Below the pieces are notes generated by a model that did no database searches, was not told where the DNA came from, and saw only the letters and a list, made by a program, of their open reading frames with translations. A program made the position numbers and the translations under genes. Positions 16,986-25,355 of a stretch of DNA of 64,000 bases are shown piece after piece. Source of the stretch: Thermobifida fusca NBRC 14071 = JCM 3263 (GTDB lineage: Bacteria; Actinomycetota; Actinomycetes; Streptosporangiales; Streptosporangiaceae); contig NZ_BCWB01000039.1 in NCBI RefSeq assembly GCF_001592045.1, positions 60,565-124,564 on the forward strand. The letters are read 5' to 3'. Every line of letters begins with the position of its first letter. Positions within the stretch are counted from its first letter, which is position 1.

Positions 16986-17489
16986 ATGTCCAAGCTGGGC
17001 GTTCGTGGAAACTCCCTCACAACAGTCGGCACCGCGGTACTCGGCTCGCTCTGTCTGGGTGGAGCGGTCGTCTACACCGCCGTGGTGGGAGCATCCTTCG
17101 CCGCGGAGTCCGGGATCCGGACCGAAGCGGCCGCCCAGACGATGAGCGGGCTTTCCGAGCTTCCGGAACCGCCCGTGGCGACCCTGGAAGTCCGGGTGGA
17201 CGACGGCGAGGAGATCTACGAGCAGCAGCTCCACTGCTCCGGGGACCCCCTCACCGACCCGGAGGCCTGCGCCCAGCTCGCCGCCAACAGTGAAGAGGAC
17301 GACAAGGCAGGACCTTTTGAAGAGGTCGCCCCGGGAGCGATCTGCGCCGACACCGTCTACGGCCCGGAGACCGCTGTGATCAGCGGCGTCTGGAACGGGG
17401 TGGCCATCGACACCGAGGTGACCCGCGTCGACTCCTGCGAAGAGGCCCGCTGGCAGCGCCTCAAACCGCTTGTGGAACCGCAGGAATAG
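16986..17489 (+). CDS. Secreted SSI-like (subtilisin inhibitor-like) protein
   Basis: A signal peptide (hydrophobic core near residues 12-35, ending VVGASFAAESG) precedes a domain with four Cys. Their spacing matches the Streptomyces subtilisin inhibitor family: LHCSGDPLTDPEACAQLAA, then CADTVYGP, ISGVWNG and DSCEEARW. This predicts two disulfides and a reactive loop around CADTVYG, with Thr or Asp at P1. It may restrain an extracellular serine protease, but many SSI-like proteins have no proven inhibitory role. I chose the ATG at 16986, six bases after AAGAGG; an ATG two codons earlier abuts that sequence. Confidence 0.75.
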   Translation: MSKLGVRGNSLTTVGTAVLGSLCLGGAVVYTAVVGASFAAESGIRTEAAAQTMSGLSELPEPPVATLEVRVDDGEEIYEQQLHCSGDPLTDPEACAQLAANSEEDDKAGPFEEVAPGAICADTVYGPETAVISGVWNGVAIDTEVTRVDSCEEARWQRLKPLVEPQE

Positions 17490-17545
17490 CAAGCCGGGAC
17501 CTTCTCGTCTCCGCCAAGCCCTCGCAAGCCGACCACAATGGGTCT

Positions 17546-18352
17546 GTGAACGTCATCGAAGTAGCCGACCCGGCCGATGAGCGGCTAGCCGACTATGTGC
17601 GGCTGCGCGATACGAACCTGCGCCGCAGCCTGGAGGCGAAGCACGGGCTGTTCCTCGCCGAAGGCGAGAAAGTAGTGCGCCGAGCCCTGCGCGCCGGATA
17701 CCAGCCCCGGTCGCTGCTGCTCACCCGCCGTCGCCGCCGGGTGCTTGACGATGTGCTCGACACCTTCCAGGCACCGGTGTACGTGGTCGACGACGCGGTC
17801 GCCGAGCAGCTGGTCGGTTTCCACATCCACCGCGGGATTCTCGCCTCTTTCCACCGCAAGCCGCTCCCTACGGTGCCCGAGGTCGTTGCGTCCGCGCGCC
17901 GCATCGTGGTCCTTGAAGACATCGTCGACCACACCAATGTGGGGGCTATCTTCCGCAGCGCTGCCGGATTGGGGGTGGACGCAGCGGTGCTCGCCCCACG
18001 CTGCGCGGATCCGCTGTACCGGCGGGCCGTCAAAGTATCGATGGGCGCGGTCTTCACCCTCCCCTATGCGCGGCTCACCGACTGGGCCAGCGGACTGGAA
18101 GACCTGCGGCGGTCCGGGTTCACCCTGGTGGCGCTCACCCCGGCCGCGGACGCGGTGCCGCTGCCGGAAGCGGTACACCGCGACGGCAAGTACGCCTTGC
18201 TTTTCGGCTCGGAAGGGGACGGGCTGTCCAGCCGGTGGCTCGACCAAGCCGACGTCCGGGCCCGTATCCCCATGGCTGTCCGCGATGTGGACTCCCTCAA
18301 CGTCACCGCTGCCGCGGCGATCGCCTGCTACGAGTTGATGCGTTCCGCGTGA
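17546..18352 (+). CDS. SpoU/TrmH-family RNA 2'-O-methyltransferase
   Basis: The N-terminal substrate-binding domain (LRDTNLRRSLEAKHGLFLAEG) is followed by a SPOUT fold. It carries the three family motifs: DHTNVGAIFRSAAGLGVDA (motif 1 with Asn/Arg), LLFGSEGDGLSS (motif 2) and IPMAVRDVDSLNVTAAAAIA (motif 3). It should methylate a ribose in rRNA or tRNA using S-adenosylmethionine; the target nucleotide cannot be predicted. The length of 268 residues is normal. The GTG start at 17546 lacks a strong Shine-Dalgarno. Confidence 0.9.
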   Translation: MNVIEVADPADERLADYVRLRDTNLRRSLEAKHGLFLAEGEKVVRRALRAGYQPRSLLLTRRRRRVLDDVLDTFQAPVYVVDDAVAEQLVGFHIHRGILASFHRKPLPTVPEVVASARRIVVLEDIVDHTNVGAIFRSAAGLGVDAAVLAPRCADPLYRRAVKVSMGAVFTLPYARLTDWASGLEDLRRSGFTLVALTPAADAVPLPEAVHRDGKYALLFGSEGDGLSSRWLDQADVRARIPMAVRDVDSLNVTAAAAIACYELMRSA

Positions 18353-18552
18353 GGGCAGGTTTTCGGGACACCGTATCCCTGATAGCAGGACTGCTCGTGC
18401 GGGTAGTAACAAAGAGTAGGAAAGCCGCCACGGTGCGGAAGATTCGCGGGTAGACGCCCGAGAACGACCGCAAGCAGGGACAGGAGCCCTGCTAGTGTCG
18501 ATAAGCCGTGGACTGGCGCAAACAGGGACTACCGCGACATAGAGGAGCAGGG

Positions 18553-19464
18553 GTGGACGGGCGAATCCTGGTGCCCTGGGAGCAGAACCGGGACAATGCC
18601 CCGGCCTCGTTGACCGTGGAGGTCTTCGACGGCCACGGCGATCCCCCGCCGGACGTCCTCGACGACGTCGTCTTCTACGTCGTCCCCTACGGTCGCGACC
18701 AGCGTGTGGACCTCATCCCGCGGATGCCCCGACTGCGCGCGGTCCAACTGCTGACCGCGGGCTACGAACACGCCCTGCCGTACCTGCCCGCCGGGGTGCG
18801 GCTGTACAACGGGCGCGGACTCCACGATGCGAGCACCGCCGAACACGCGGTGGCGCTCATCCTCGCGGCCCAGCGGGACCTGTTCCGCTGGGCGGAAGAC
18901 CAGCGGAGCCACGTGTGGCAGCCGCACTACACGCGCTCCCTCGCGGACTCTCGAGTGCTCATCGTGGGATACGGCAGTATCGGCGCGGCCATCGAGGAGC
19001 GGCTGCGGCCTTTCGGAGTGACCGTGGTGCGGTTGGCGCGGCGGGCCCGTCCCGCCGAGCAGGTGCACGGTGTCGACGAGCTCCACCGTCTCCTGCCCAC
19101 CACGGACATCGTGGTGGTGGTCACCCCGCGCACCCCGGAGACCGAAGGACTGATCGGTGCCGCTGAACTCGCGGCGCTGCCGGACGACGCTCTCGTGGTG
19201 AACGTGGGCCGCGGCCCGGTGGTCGACACTGAGGCGCTGCTGGCTGAGCGCGGGCGGATCCGTGCCGCGTTGGATGTCACCGACCCGGAACCGCTCCAGC
19301 CCGACCACCCGCTGTGGGACGCTCCGGGCGTGCTCATCACCCCGCACGTGGCGGGGGGATCCGCTGCCTTCTACCCCCGTGCCCGGAGGTTCGTCGATGA
19401 GCAACTGCAGCGCTGGGCAGCAGGCGAGCCGCTCGTCAACGAGGTCGCCCAGGGCTCCGGGTGA
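18553..19464 (+). CDS. D-isomer-specific 2-hydroxyacid dehydrogenase
   Basis: This is an NAD(P)-dependent D-2-hydroxyacid dehydrogenase of about 303 residues. The Rossmann motif is VLIVGYGSIGAAIEERL. The catalytic residues are the Arg of NVGRGPVVD, the Glu of DPEPL and the His of TPHVAGGS, all intact. The substrate (glyoxylate, phosphonate or other 2-keto acid) cannot be read from the sequence. The GTG at 18553 is preceded by GAGGAG with a five-base spacer; an in-frame GTG 15 codons earlier has no site. Confidence 0.9.
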   Translation: MDGRILVPWEQNRDNAPASLTVEVFDGHGDPPPDVLDDVVFYVVPYGRDQRVDLIPRMPRLRAVQLLTAGYEHALPYLPAGVRLYNGRGLHDASTAEHAVALILAAQRDLFRWAEDQRSHVWQPHYTRSLADSRVLIVGYGSIGAAIEERLRPFGVTVVRLARRARPAEQVHGVDELHRLLPTTDIVVVVTPRTPETEGLIGAAELAALPDDALVVNVGRGPVVDTEALLAERGRIRAALDVTDPEPLQPDHPLWDAPGVLITPHVAGGSAAFYPRARRFVDEQLQRWAAGEPLVNEVAQGSG

Positions 19465-19605
19465 GCGGCCCGGAAATCCCCTTCGTTGACTCTGCGAGAT
19501 GTGTCGTTTACATACCGTTTGTTGTGATGGCTTGAAACGATTTCCTTCTGCCCGCATCCTGGTACGGAACAACAGACACAACCCGTATATCCGAAAGGCA
19601 CAAGT

Positions 19606-20793
19606 GTGTCGGCACGGCGACGGCTGATGGCTGGTACGAGCACCACCGCGGTGTTCGTCGCAGCTCTCGGTGCTTTGAGCTCCCCTGCATGGGCTGAGCC
19701 TCATCCTGATGTGGCGGACCGGCCCCCCGTCACCGCTCCGTTCTCCCCCCGAGCAGCCACTCCTTCGGGATCCGGCACCTATCCTTCCCCTCCTGTCGCC
19801 GACGCGGACCGGCTCGAGCGCACGATCCGGGTCGCGCCGTTCGACGAACCGCGCTCTCGGGAGTACTTCGCGGTCTCCGCTGTGTCTCTGGACCGCGAAC
19901 TCATCGACAAGGTTCGAGAGATCGACGGGGTACGGTCTGTCGAAGTGGTGGATGCCGCACGGATCAAGGTCGACGGCGTGACCATGTCCGTACTGGGCGT
20001 GAACCCCTCCACTTTCCGCAACTATGCTCCGCTCCCTTCCGCCAAGTCCGACGAGATCTGGCAGGGCATCGCTGAAGGGCGGATCGCGCTTTCCAACGAC
20101 GCGGGCACCCAGCGGGACCTGAAACTGGGCAGCACGGTGGCCATGGCCGGTGCGCAGGGGACGGTGGACAAGGAAGTGTGGACCCACGCCACCTCGGGGG
20201 TGGCTGGGATCGACGCGCTCATCTCCCGTGCCTCTGCCGCGGAACTGGGATTCCCTCGGGGGAACGGGCTGATCGTGTCGGCCCCCGGCGCAGACTTGTG
20301 GCAGCTCCGCGAGGATTTGAGGAAGGTCCTCGGCTCGGACATCAGCCTGCAGGTGCTGGCTGAGGAGGATCCCGGACCGCGGAGGTACGACGCGGAAGGG
20401 GTCCCGGTCAGCGAAGAGGTCATCGAGAGGATGATCGCTGCGGCCGAGAGTCAGTTGGGTGTGCCCTACGTGTGGGGCGGCACCACTCCGGGGAAGGGTT
20501 TTGACTGCTCTGGCCTGGTGCAGTGGGCTTTCCGCCAGGCAGGGGTGGAGATCCCCCGCGTCACCCACGACCAGTGGTGGACGGGTGAGCACCTCGACTA
20601 CTCCGAGGCCCGCCGCGGTGACCTGCTCTTTTGGCGCACTGACCCGACAGCTCCCGACTACATCTCCCACGTAGCGATCTACTTGGGGAACGGGAAGATG
20701 CTGGAGGCGCCGAGGACCGGCGACGTTGTCAAGATCACCGACGTCCGTTTGGACAAGATGGCCGGAGTGGTCCGCGTCCACGTGGCTGAGTAG
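19606..20793 (+). CDS. Secreted NlpC/P60 cell-wall hydrolase
   Basis: A signal peptide ends near SSPAWA|EPHP. Residues about 60-270 are a region of unknown fold, with IDGVRSVEVVDAARIKVDG, like the N-terminal domain of other actinobacterial peptidases. The C-terminal 120 residues are an NlpC/P60 domain. It contains VPYVWGGTTPGKGFDCSGLV (catalytic Cys), RGDLLFW and SHVAIYLGNGKML (catalytic His). It should cleave D-glutamyl-diaminopimelate bonds in peptidoglycan stem peptides. The GTG at 19606 has CGAAAGG seven bases upstream. A strong terminator follows. Confidence 0.9.
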   Translation: MSARRRLMAGTSTTAVFVAALGALSSPAWAEPHPDVADRPPVTAPFSPRAATPSGSGTYPSPPVADADRLERTIRVAPFDEPRSREYFAVSAVSLDRELIDKVREIDGVRSVEVVDAARIKVDGVTMSVLGVNPSTFRNYAPLPSAKSDEIWQGIAEGRIALSNDAGTQRDLKLGSTVAMAGAQGTVDKEVWTHATSGVAGIDALISRASAAELGFPRGNGLIVSAPGADLWQLREDLRKVLGSDISLQVLAEEDPGPRRYDAEGVPVSEEVIERMIAAAESQLGVPYVWGGTTPGKGFDCSGLVQWAFRQAGVEIPRVTHDQWWTGEHLDYSEARRGDLLFWRTDPTAPDYISHVAIYLGNGKMLEAPRTGDVVKITDVRLDKMAGVVRVHVAE

Positions 20794-20820
20794 CGGGAAG
20801 AGACGCGAACAAGAAACGGG

Positions 20821-20855
20821 GAAGGGGACCACGCCGCGCCGGCATGGTCCCCTTC
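20821..20855 (+). terminator. Terminator after the NlpC/P60 gene
   Basis: An 11-base perfect stem (GAAGGGGACCA with TGGTCCCCTTC) closes a 13-base GC-rich loop, 28 bases after the stop codon, followed by GTCCTCCT. Confidence 0.7.
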
Positions 20856-21327
20856 GTCCTCCTGCCGAAGGCAACCGGGAGGGGAAGGCTGGCTCGGCAG
20901 GAGGGGAGGCAGGGAACTCTCATCGGGGAGGGGGCGTCCAATGAGGTCGTCCCTGCGAAGTATGCGGTTGGCTGGTTGTGGTCTTCGGTGTGGACAGTGC
21001 TCGTGACGCTCAGGCCAAGCGCAAACATAAGGTGCGCATCACCTTTTGGCAAGAGCGTCACAGAACGCCGTCACCAATCCCAAAATAGCGGAAACCGTAG
21101 TGTCCCACAGGCAATACTCGGGAATTTCTCCGAGTGAACCGAGACAGGCCGCGCAGCACCGGGCTGCGGACGCCCGAGCTGGTAGAAGGGAAAGCGGTAT
21201 CCCGGCAGTTTCCGTCCGTAACCGCGTAGAAGCGCATTAGAAGCGACTCAAGATCACCATTGCTACTTTTATAGAAAAATGGGGTTTTCCGGTGCGGGGA
21301 TATCGACGAGGCAGGGAGGATGACCGG
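20856..21327. other. Intergenic stretch, probable promoter region
   Basis: About 470 bases without a credible gene. GC content drops towards 21250-21290 (ATTGCTACTTTTATAGAAAAATGG), which includes a TATAGA-like -10 about 45 bases before the start of the next gene. A six-base hairpin ACTCGG/CCGAGT lies near 21117-21137. Confidence 0.4.
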
Positions 21328-22347
21328 ATGTCTCCAACGGAGCGGGGACCCCAGACGCCTGCCGCGGCAGCAGACACGAAGAGCGGGGCCCGGGAGGACC
21401 ACCCGCACCGCGCTCCCGCCGTGCCCCGCGGGAACAGCAAGGCGCTCGCAATCCTCCTGCACGGCCTCATCGACGACGGCGGCCTGTTCCCGCCCGCGCC
21501 CTTGCCGATGCGCCAGGCCGTGGAGAGGTACCGGGCGGATCGGACCGTCGGGCACCCCATGCACACCGGGCGGCTGCTGTGCCCCAGAAAAGCGCTCCCC
21601 GAGCTGTATGCTCACCTCGGCGCTGACGAACAGATCGCCGTGGGACTGGTCGAAGAACAGGTGGAGGAGATCGCCCACGCAGCCCCGGTCGATCCGCGGG
21701 TGCACATCACCCACTACGAGATCCGCGCCTCCTGGTCCGAAGTAGGCAAAACCGTCCGCTATCTGCGCGCGATGACCTTCCCCACGGCGGGCAGGCGACG
21801 GCTCTGGGGCCGCAGGGCCCGCACGGGTGGAGAGGCAGCCCACGTCCGGCCGATCTTCATCGAGTTCGACCGGAGCAGGGAAGGGCTGGACAGCATCGCT
21901 GGACTAGCCGGAGTGCCCCATGCGGGGGCGCGGCTCCGCTGCAGTGGCGCAACCGAGGACGACTTCCCGCGTCCCGAAGAGGTGGCCGAGTTCCTCGTCA
22001 GATGCTTCGACCACGATGTTCCGTTCCGGTTGAGCGCCGGCCCGCACCACGCGGTCCGACACACCGACCCGCTCAGCGGGTTCGCCCACCTCGGCTACCT
22101 CAACCTGCTCGCTGGTGCCGCGGTGGCCGCACACGGCGGCGGCCCCAACAAAGTGCTCCGCGCCCTGGTCATCACCGATCTGCAACGCCTACTCGAGCGG
22201 ATCTACGCCATCGGTGAGGAGACTGCGCTCCGCATCCGGGAACTGTTCCGCGGATATGGAGCACGCAGCACCCGGGACCCGGTGGTGGAGGCCGAACAGC
22301 TCGGCCTGGTCACCCCGCCCGCGGCAGGGGCAGGCTGGACGGCCTGA
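21328..22347 (+). CDS. Uncharacterised cytoplasmic protein
   Basis: I do not recognise the family. The 339-residue protein has a Pro/Ala-rich N-terminus and then LAILLHGLIDDGGLFPPAPL, reminiscent in form of a lipase/esterase opening, but no GxSxG nucleophile motif follows. Conserved-looking segments are ITHYEIRASW, RPIFIEFD, FRLSAGPHHAVRH and SGFAHLGYLNLLAGAAVAAHG, rich in His, which might bind a metal or anion. No membrane segment is strong enough to call. The ATG at 21328 has AGGGAGGA seven bases upstream, which decides against an in-frame start at 21292. Confidence 0.7.
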   Translation: MSPTERGPQTPAAAADTKSGAREDHPHRAPAVPRGNSKALAILLHGLIDDGGLFPPAPLPMRQAVERYRADRTVGHPMHTGRLLCPRKALPELYAHLGADEQIAVGLVEEQVEEIAHAAPVDPRVHITHYEIRASWSEVGKTVRYLRAMTFPTAGRRRLWGRRARTGGEAAHVRPIFIEFDRSREGLDSIAGLAGVPHAGARLRCSGATEDDFPRPEEVAEFLVRCFDHDVPFRLSAGPHHAVRHTDPLSGFAHLGYLNLLAGAAVAAHGGGPNKVLRALVITDLQRLLERIYAIGEETALRIRELFRGYGARSTRDPVVEAEQLGLVTPPAAGAGWTA

Positions 22348-22357
22348 ACACGACACG

Positions 22358-22389
22358 GCTGCGGACAGGCGCACTGGCCTGCCCGCAGC
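22358..22389. terminator. Shared terminator between convergent genes
   Basis: A near-perfect hairpin (GCTGCGGACAGGC with GCCTGCCCGCAGC, one mismatch, six-base loop) lies between the stop of the plus-strand gene at 22347 and that of the minus-strand gene at 22408. It could serve both directions. Confidence 0.6.
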
Positions 22390-22407
22390 GATACGGTCCC
22401 GCAAGGT

Positions 22408-23484
22408 TCAGGAGGAGAGCACCAGCGGCAGCAAGGAGCTCACGACTGGCAAGCCCTCCTTAGCGGACTGGCCTGCGTCGACGCTGGCGCGGTCGACAGA
22501 ATTCTCCGAAGCAGCGGGGGAAGGAGATGCCGGGGCCGAACCGAACTCCCGCTGCTGACCAGAGTCCGAGGAGTCTTCGGCTAGCCCGGCGCACTGCGCG
22601 ACGGCGGCCTGGTTGGCGGGTGTGGGCACCAGCGCCCACAGCCCGGAGTTCCAGCTTGCACTCCCCCAGGGGCCGCTGACCTTGCCCTCGGTGGGGAACT
22701 CTTCAGAGGACTTTCCCGCCTCCTCACTCAGGCAGGTGAGGAATTCCACCTCTGGGGAGTTCGCGAAGGAGGAAGGGTAGAGCGGGGCGTCGGCAGGTGC
22801 AGGGAGAAGGCGCGGCTGTCCCTCCTCGGACTCCTGCGCGGCATCAGGCTCTGCGGTGCTGGCCGAGGCCATAAGCCAGGAACGTTCCGCCGCGGAGCCC
22901 GGAACAAAGTCAGCCACCGACTCTCGGGCTTCGTGGCGAACGGACAGGTTGGACTCCGCGTCCTCGCGCGGTCGGATTCCTCGCGCGACCCGCAAGAGTT
23001 CGTCGGTGGACCACCGCGCGGGGTGCAGGAACACGGAGAGGATCACATCCTGGCCGTCCACCCAGAACACCGTGCCGTCAGCGGCGGAGAGGTATGCCGG
23101 CTGCCCGTTGACCGTGGTCCAGCGCAGCGCCGTGAGCTCGCTGTAGTAGGTGTCGCGGACCTCGGCCAGGGTGAGGGGCTTGGCGGGGCGGCGTACGTGG
23201 ACCGACCCGTAGACCGTGTCGTTGTTGACCCACGTGACGCTGGAGGATCGCTCCTCGTTTTTGCGGGAGCTCTCCCAGCGGGAAGAGTAGTTGGCGAGTT
23301 CAGACGGCAGGTAGGTCACCTCGTAGCCGTCGATCAGGTAGACCGCTGTGGGGCTCTGGTGGATGGCCGGGGCAGCCAGAACCTCGGTGTCGGTGGTCGC
23401 CGCTAAAGCGGGGAAGCTGAGCGCCGCTACGGAGGCGGCAACCGCACCCGCAAACAGGCTCCACCGGCTGTGGAGTTGACGCAT
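22408..23484 (-). CDS. Secreted protein with MucB/DUF4367-like segment
   Basis: A signal peptide (SLFAGAVAASVAALSFPALAA) starts the 358-residue protein. Residues about 40-180 contain strands with SVTWVNNDTVYGSVHVRRP, VNGQPAYLSAADGTVFWVDG and LHPARWSTDELLRVARGIRP. This is the pattern of DUF4367/outer-membrane-lipoprotein-sorting-like domains that monitor envelope lipids, though similarity is only by eye. Two Cys occur near the C-terminal third. The tail is Ser/Glu/Ala-rich and ends in a hydrophobic stretch (VVSSLLPLVLSS). The ATG at 23484 has GAAAGG upstream; longer in-frame starts would bury the signal peptide. Confidence 0.65.
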   Translation of the reverse strand: MRQLHSRWSLFAGAVAASVAALSFPALAATTDTEVLAAPAIHQSPTAVYLIDGYEVTYLPSELANYSSRWESSRKNEERSSSVTWVNNDTVYGSVHVRRPAKPLTLAEVRDTYYSELTALRWTTVNGQPAYLSAADGTVFWVDGQDVILSVFLHPARWSTDELLRVARGIRPREDAESNLSVRHEARESVADFVPGSAAERSWLMASASTAEPDAAQESEEGQPRLLPAPADAPLYPSSFANSPEVEFLTCLSEEAGKSSEEFPTEGKVSGPWGSASWNSGLWALVPTPANQAAVAQCAGLAEDSSDSGQQREFGSAPASPSPAASENSVDRASVDAGQSAKEGLPVVSSLLPLVLSS

Positions 23485-23946
23485 TGTGCACCTTTCGCTG
23501 ATTGGCTGTAGCGGAAAACTGGGTGACAACAGGAAAGGGGGCGTCTGGGAGATGGGAGACACCGCCGACCCCTAAATTCTCACGGAAGGCAATGGAACAG
23601 TTGCTAAAAGTGTTCGCTGTGGTGGGGGAAGGGGGAGCGATTTGAAAGGTGTGGCAGGAAAAGAGGCGCCGATCCGTGACCACCGGGCCCGTACCGCCGT
23701 GATTTGAACGGCAGCAGGGCCGCAGACGGTGTCGAAACGTCACGGAGAGCAGGCGGGGGTCCGGCGTTTCTGGGGTGAAGGGGACATCAAGTCTGCGGCT
23801 AAGCGTGCCGCAGCCCGGCAGAGCCACTACGGCACGCGCAACGGGTGCCGCGGAAAACCGGAGGGCACGCTAGTACCCCTGGGCAGCAAAAGGTAATTTT
23901 TTGAATATTGACCGTTCTTTGGTCCCGTTGCCCAGTGGAGGTGGCC
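23485..23946. other. Divergent promoter region
   Basis: About 460 bases between divergent genes. It is lower in GC near 23570-23650 and 23885-23925 (AAAAGGTAATTTTTTGAATATTG). The second patch sits just before the dehydrogenase-like gene and may be its promoter. No gene or RNA was recognised. Confidence 0.4.
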
Positions 23947-24984
23947 GTGACCACTCCCTCCGTCGTCATCACGGATACCGGAGCCCACGATCCGGGACCC
24001 GCGGTGCGACTCCTCGCCGAAGCCGGCTTCCGGACCCGGGTCCTGGAAACCCGGGACCCCGAACGTGTCGCCGCTGAAGCCGTGGGGGCGGTCGCCCTCA
24101 TCGTCCACCACACTCGGGTCGACGCCGCGCTGTTAGACGCGCTCCCCACCCTGCGCCTGATCCTCACCACCGACCCGCACGGCTCGGGGATCGACGTCGC
24201 TGAGGCGGAACGCCGTGGACTCTGGGTCTGCCTGCCCCCGCGCCGGGAGAGCGCCGCCCAGGCCGCTGCCCGGGCCCTCAGCATGGCGCTGGCGCAGCTC
24301 CGCAGGATCGCCGCGGAACGCCTCACCTGTTTCCGTCCCGCACCGCGCGCCTGCGACCTCACCCTGGGGCTCATCGGCATGGAATCGGCGGCCACCGAGT
24401 TCGCCAACCTCGCCCTGCCCCTGTTCCGCCGCGTGGTCGGCACCGGAGCGCAGTGGTGCCGCTGGCCTCACGGCGTTGTCCAAACCGACCTCTACGAGCT
24501 GCTCGCCACGGCCGACATCGTCTCCCTCCACCTGCCGGCGACTCCTGCAACCCGCAGCCTCATCGGTGCGCACACCCTGCCCCGCATGCGGCCCGGTGCC
24601 ATCCTCATCAACCTGGCCAGCCCGGACCTGGTAGACCGGGACGCGCTGCTGACCGCACTCGACACCGGCATGCTGGCCGGCTACTCCGCCGGCTACGCGC
24701 TGGCCGAAACCGGCCACTTCCACGAAAGCTGCGCGCTGCGCCACCACCCTTCCGTCGTGTTCTCCCCGGAGCAGCCCGGACCGACCGGAGACCAGTTGTG
24801 CGCGCTGGCCCGACACGTCATCGCCTGGCGCGACCGCGGTTTTCCCTTCACGACAGGGGCCAATCCGCTGCCCCTGGCCGCATCCCCGCTTCACGCCCCC
24901 TGTTCCCGCTCCCGGTTCAGGACGACAGGCCCTGACGGCAGGTCCGCCACGTCCATGGCCGGGGAGGCGTCTGCGCTCCGGTGA
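23947..24984 (+). CDS. Degenerate 2-hydroxyacid dehydrogenase homologue
   Basis: The overall layout of the 345 residues matches D-2-hydroxyacid dehydrogenases: a catalytic half, a Rossmann half, PATPATRSLIGAHTLPRMR and ILINLASPDLVDRDALLTAL. The key residues are missing. The nucleotide loop reads LGLIGMESAATEF instead of GxGxxG, the catalytic Arg position in the N-x-A-R-G segment is NLASPD, and the catalytic His region reads VVFSPEQPG instead of TPHxxG. It is therefore probably a non-catalytic binding protein or has a new activity. The GTG at 23947 follows TGGAGG. Its 3' end overlaps the convergent gene by 94 bases. Confidence 0.75.
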   Translation: MTTPSVVITDTGAHDPGPAVRLLAEAGFRTRVLETRDPERVAAEAVGAVALIVHHTRVDAALLDALPTLRLILTTDPHGSGIDVAEAERRGLWVCLPPRRESAAQAAARALSMALAQLRRIAAERLTCFRPAPRACDLTLGLIGMESAATEFANLALPLFRRVVGTGAQWCRWPHGVVQTDLYELLATADIVSLHLPATPATRSLIGAHTLPRMRPGAILINLASPDLVDRDALLTALDTGMLAGYSAGYALAETGHFHESCALRHHPSVVFSPEQPGPTGDQLCALARHVIAWRDRGFPFTTGANPLPLAASPLHAPCSRSRFRTTGPDGRSATSMAGEASALR

Positions 24985-25295
24985 CGCATCCGGTTCAGTC
25001 TCCGCCGGAGCCGACGAGCGACGTGGAGTGCGCGGTCCCGGCTCTCCCGTGTCTCCCACCAGCGTGAATACGCCTCGATACGGGCTTGGCGTAGTTCGGC
25101 GAGTTCGGCTTCCATCCGCATCAGCCGCGACTGCAGATCAGCGTGCTCGCGCGCCCGGACCTCCAACGCACGGTTGCAGGTCTCGACCTGGAGTTCGGCG
25201 CGGCTGATCTCAGCAAGCAGCTCGTCTACCGTGCCGTCCCGCCGAATGCGACTTTTCCTGACGAACCACACGTGTGGGTGGCTAACCGCCTCCAC
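24891..25295 (-). CDS. Small coiled-coil protein
   Basis: Residues about 20-105 form a highly charged helix with heptad-like spacing (DELLAEISRAELQVETCNRAL, then LQSRLMRMEAELAELRQARI and RALHVARRLRRRLNRM). No enzyme motif is present. The GTG start at 25295 has no clear Shine-Dalgarno, and a later GTG (near residue 12) is possible. The last 31 codons are antisense to the end of the dehydrogenase-like gene. It lies 60 bases downstream of the glycosyltransferase gene on the same strand. The reading frame is supported by composition only. Confidence 0.45.
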   Translation of the reverse strand: MEAVSHPHVWFVRKSRIRRDGTVDELLAEISRAELQVETCNRALEVRAREHADLQSRLMRMEAELAELRQARIEAYSRWWETRESRDRALHVARRLRRRLNRMRHRSADASPAMDVADLPSGPVVLNREREQGA

Positions 25296-25355
25296 GGGGC
25301 ATGCAACGGGCTGCGTGGCAAAGAGTGCGGAAAAGCCCCACCGGAGTGCTGAAGG

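Noticed and set aside
19465..19605. c-di-AMP riboswitch before the NlpC/P60 gene
   Set aside because: This riboswitch is common upstream of actinobacterial wall hydrolases, but the 141-base leader lacks its conserved purine-rich segments and is not obviously folded.
18529..20874. Very long minus-strand open frame of about 780 codons
   Set aside because: It is antisense to the hydroxyacid dehydrogenase and NlpC/P60 genes, which have clear motifs and ribosome sites; long antisense frames are normal in high-GC DNA.
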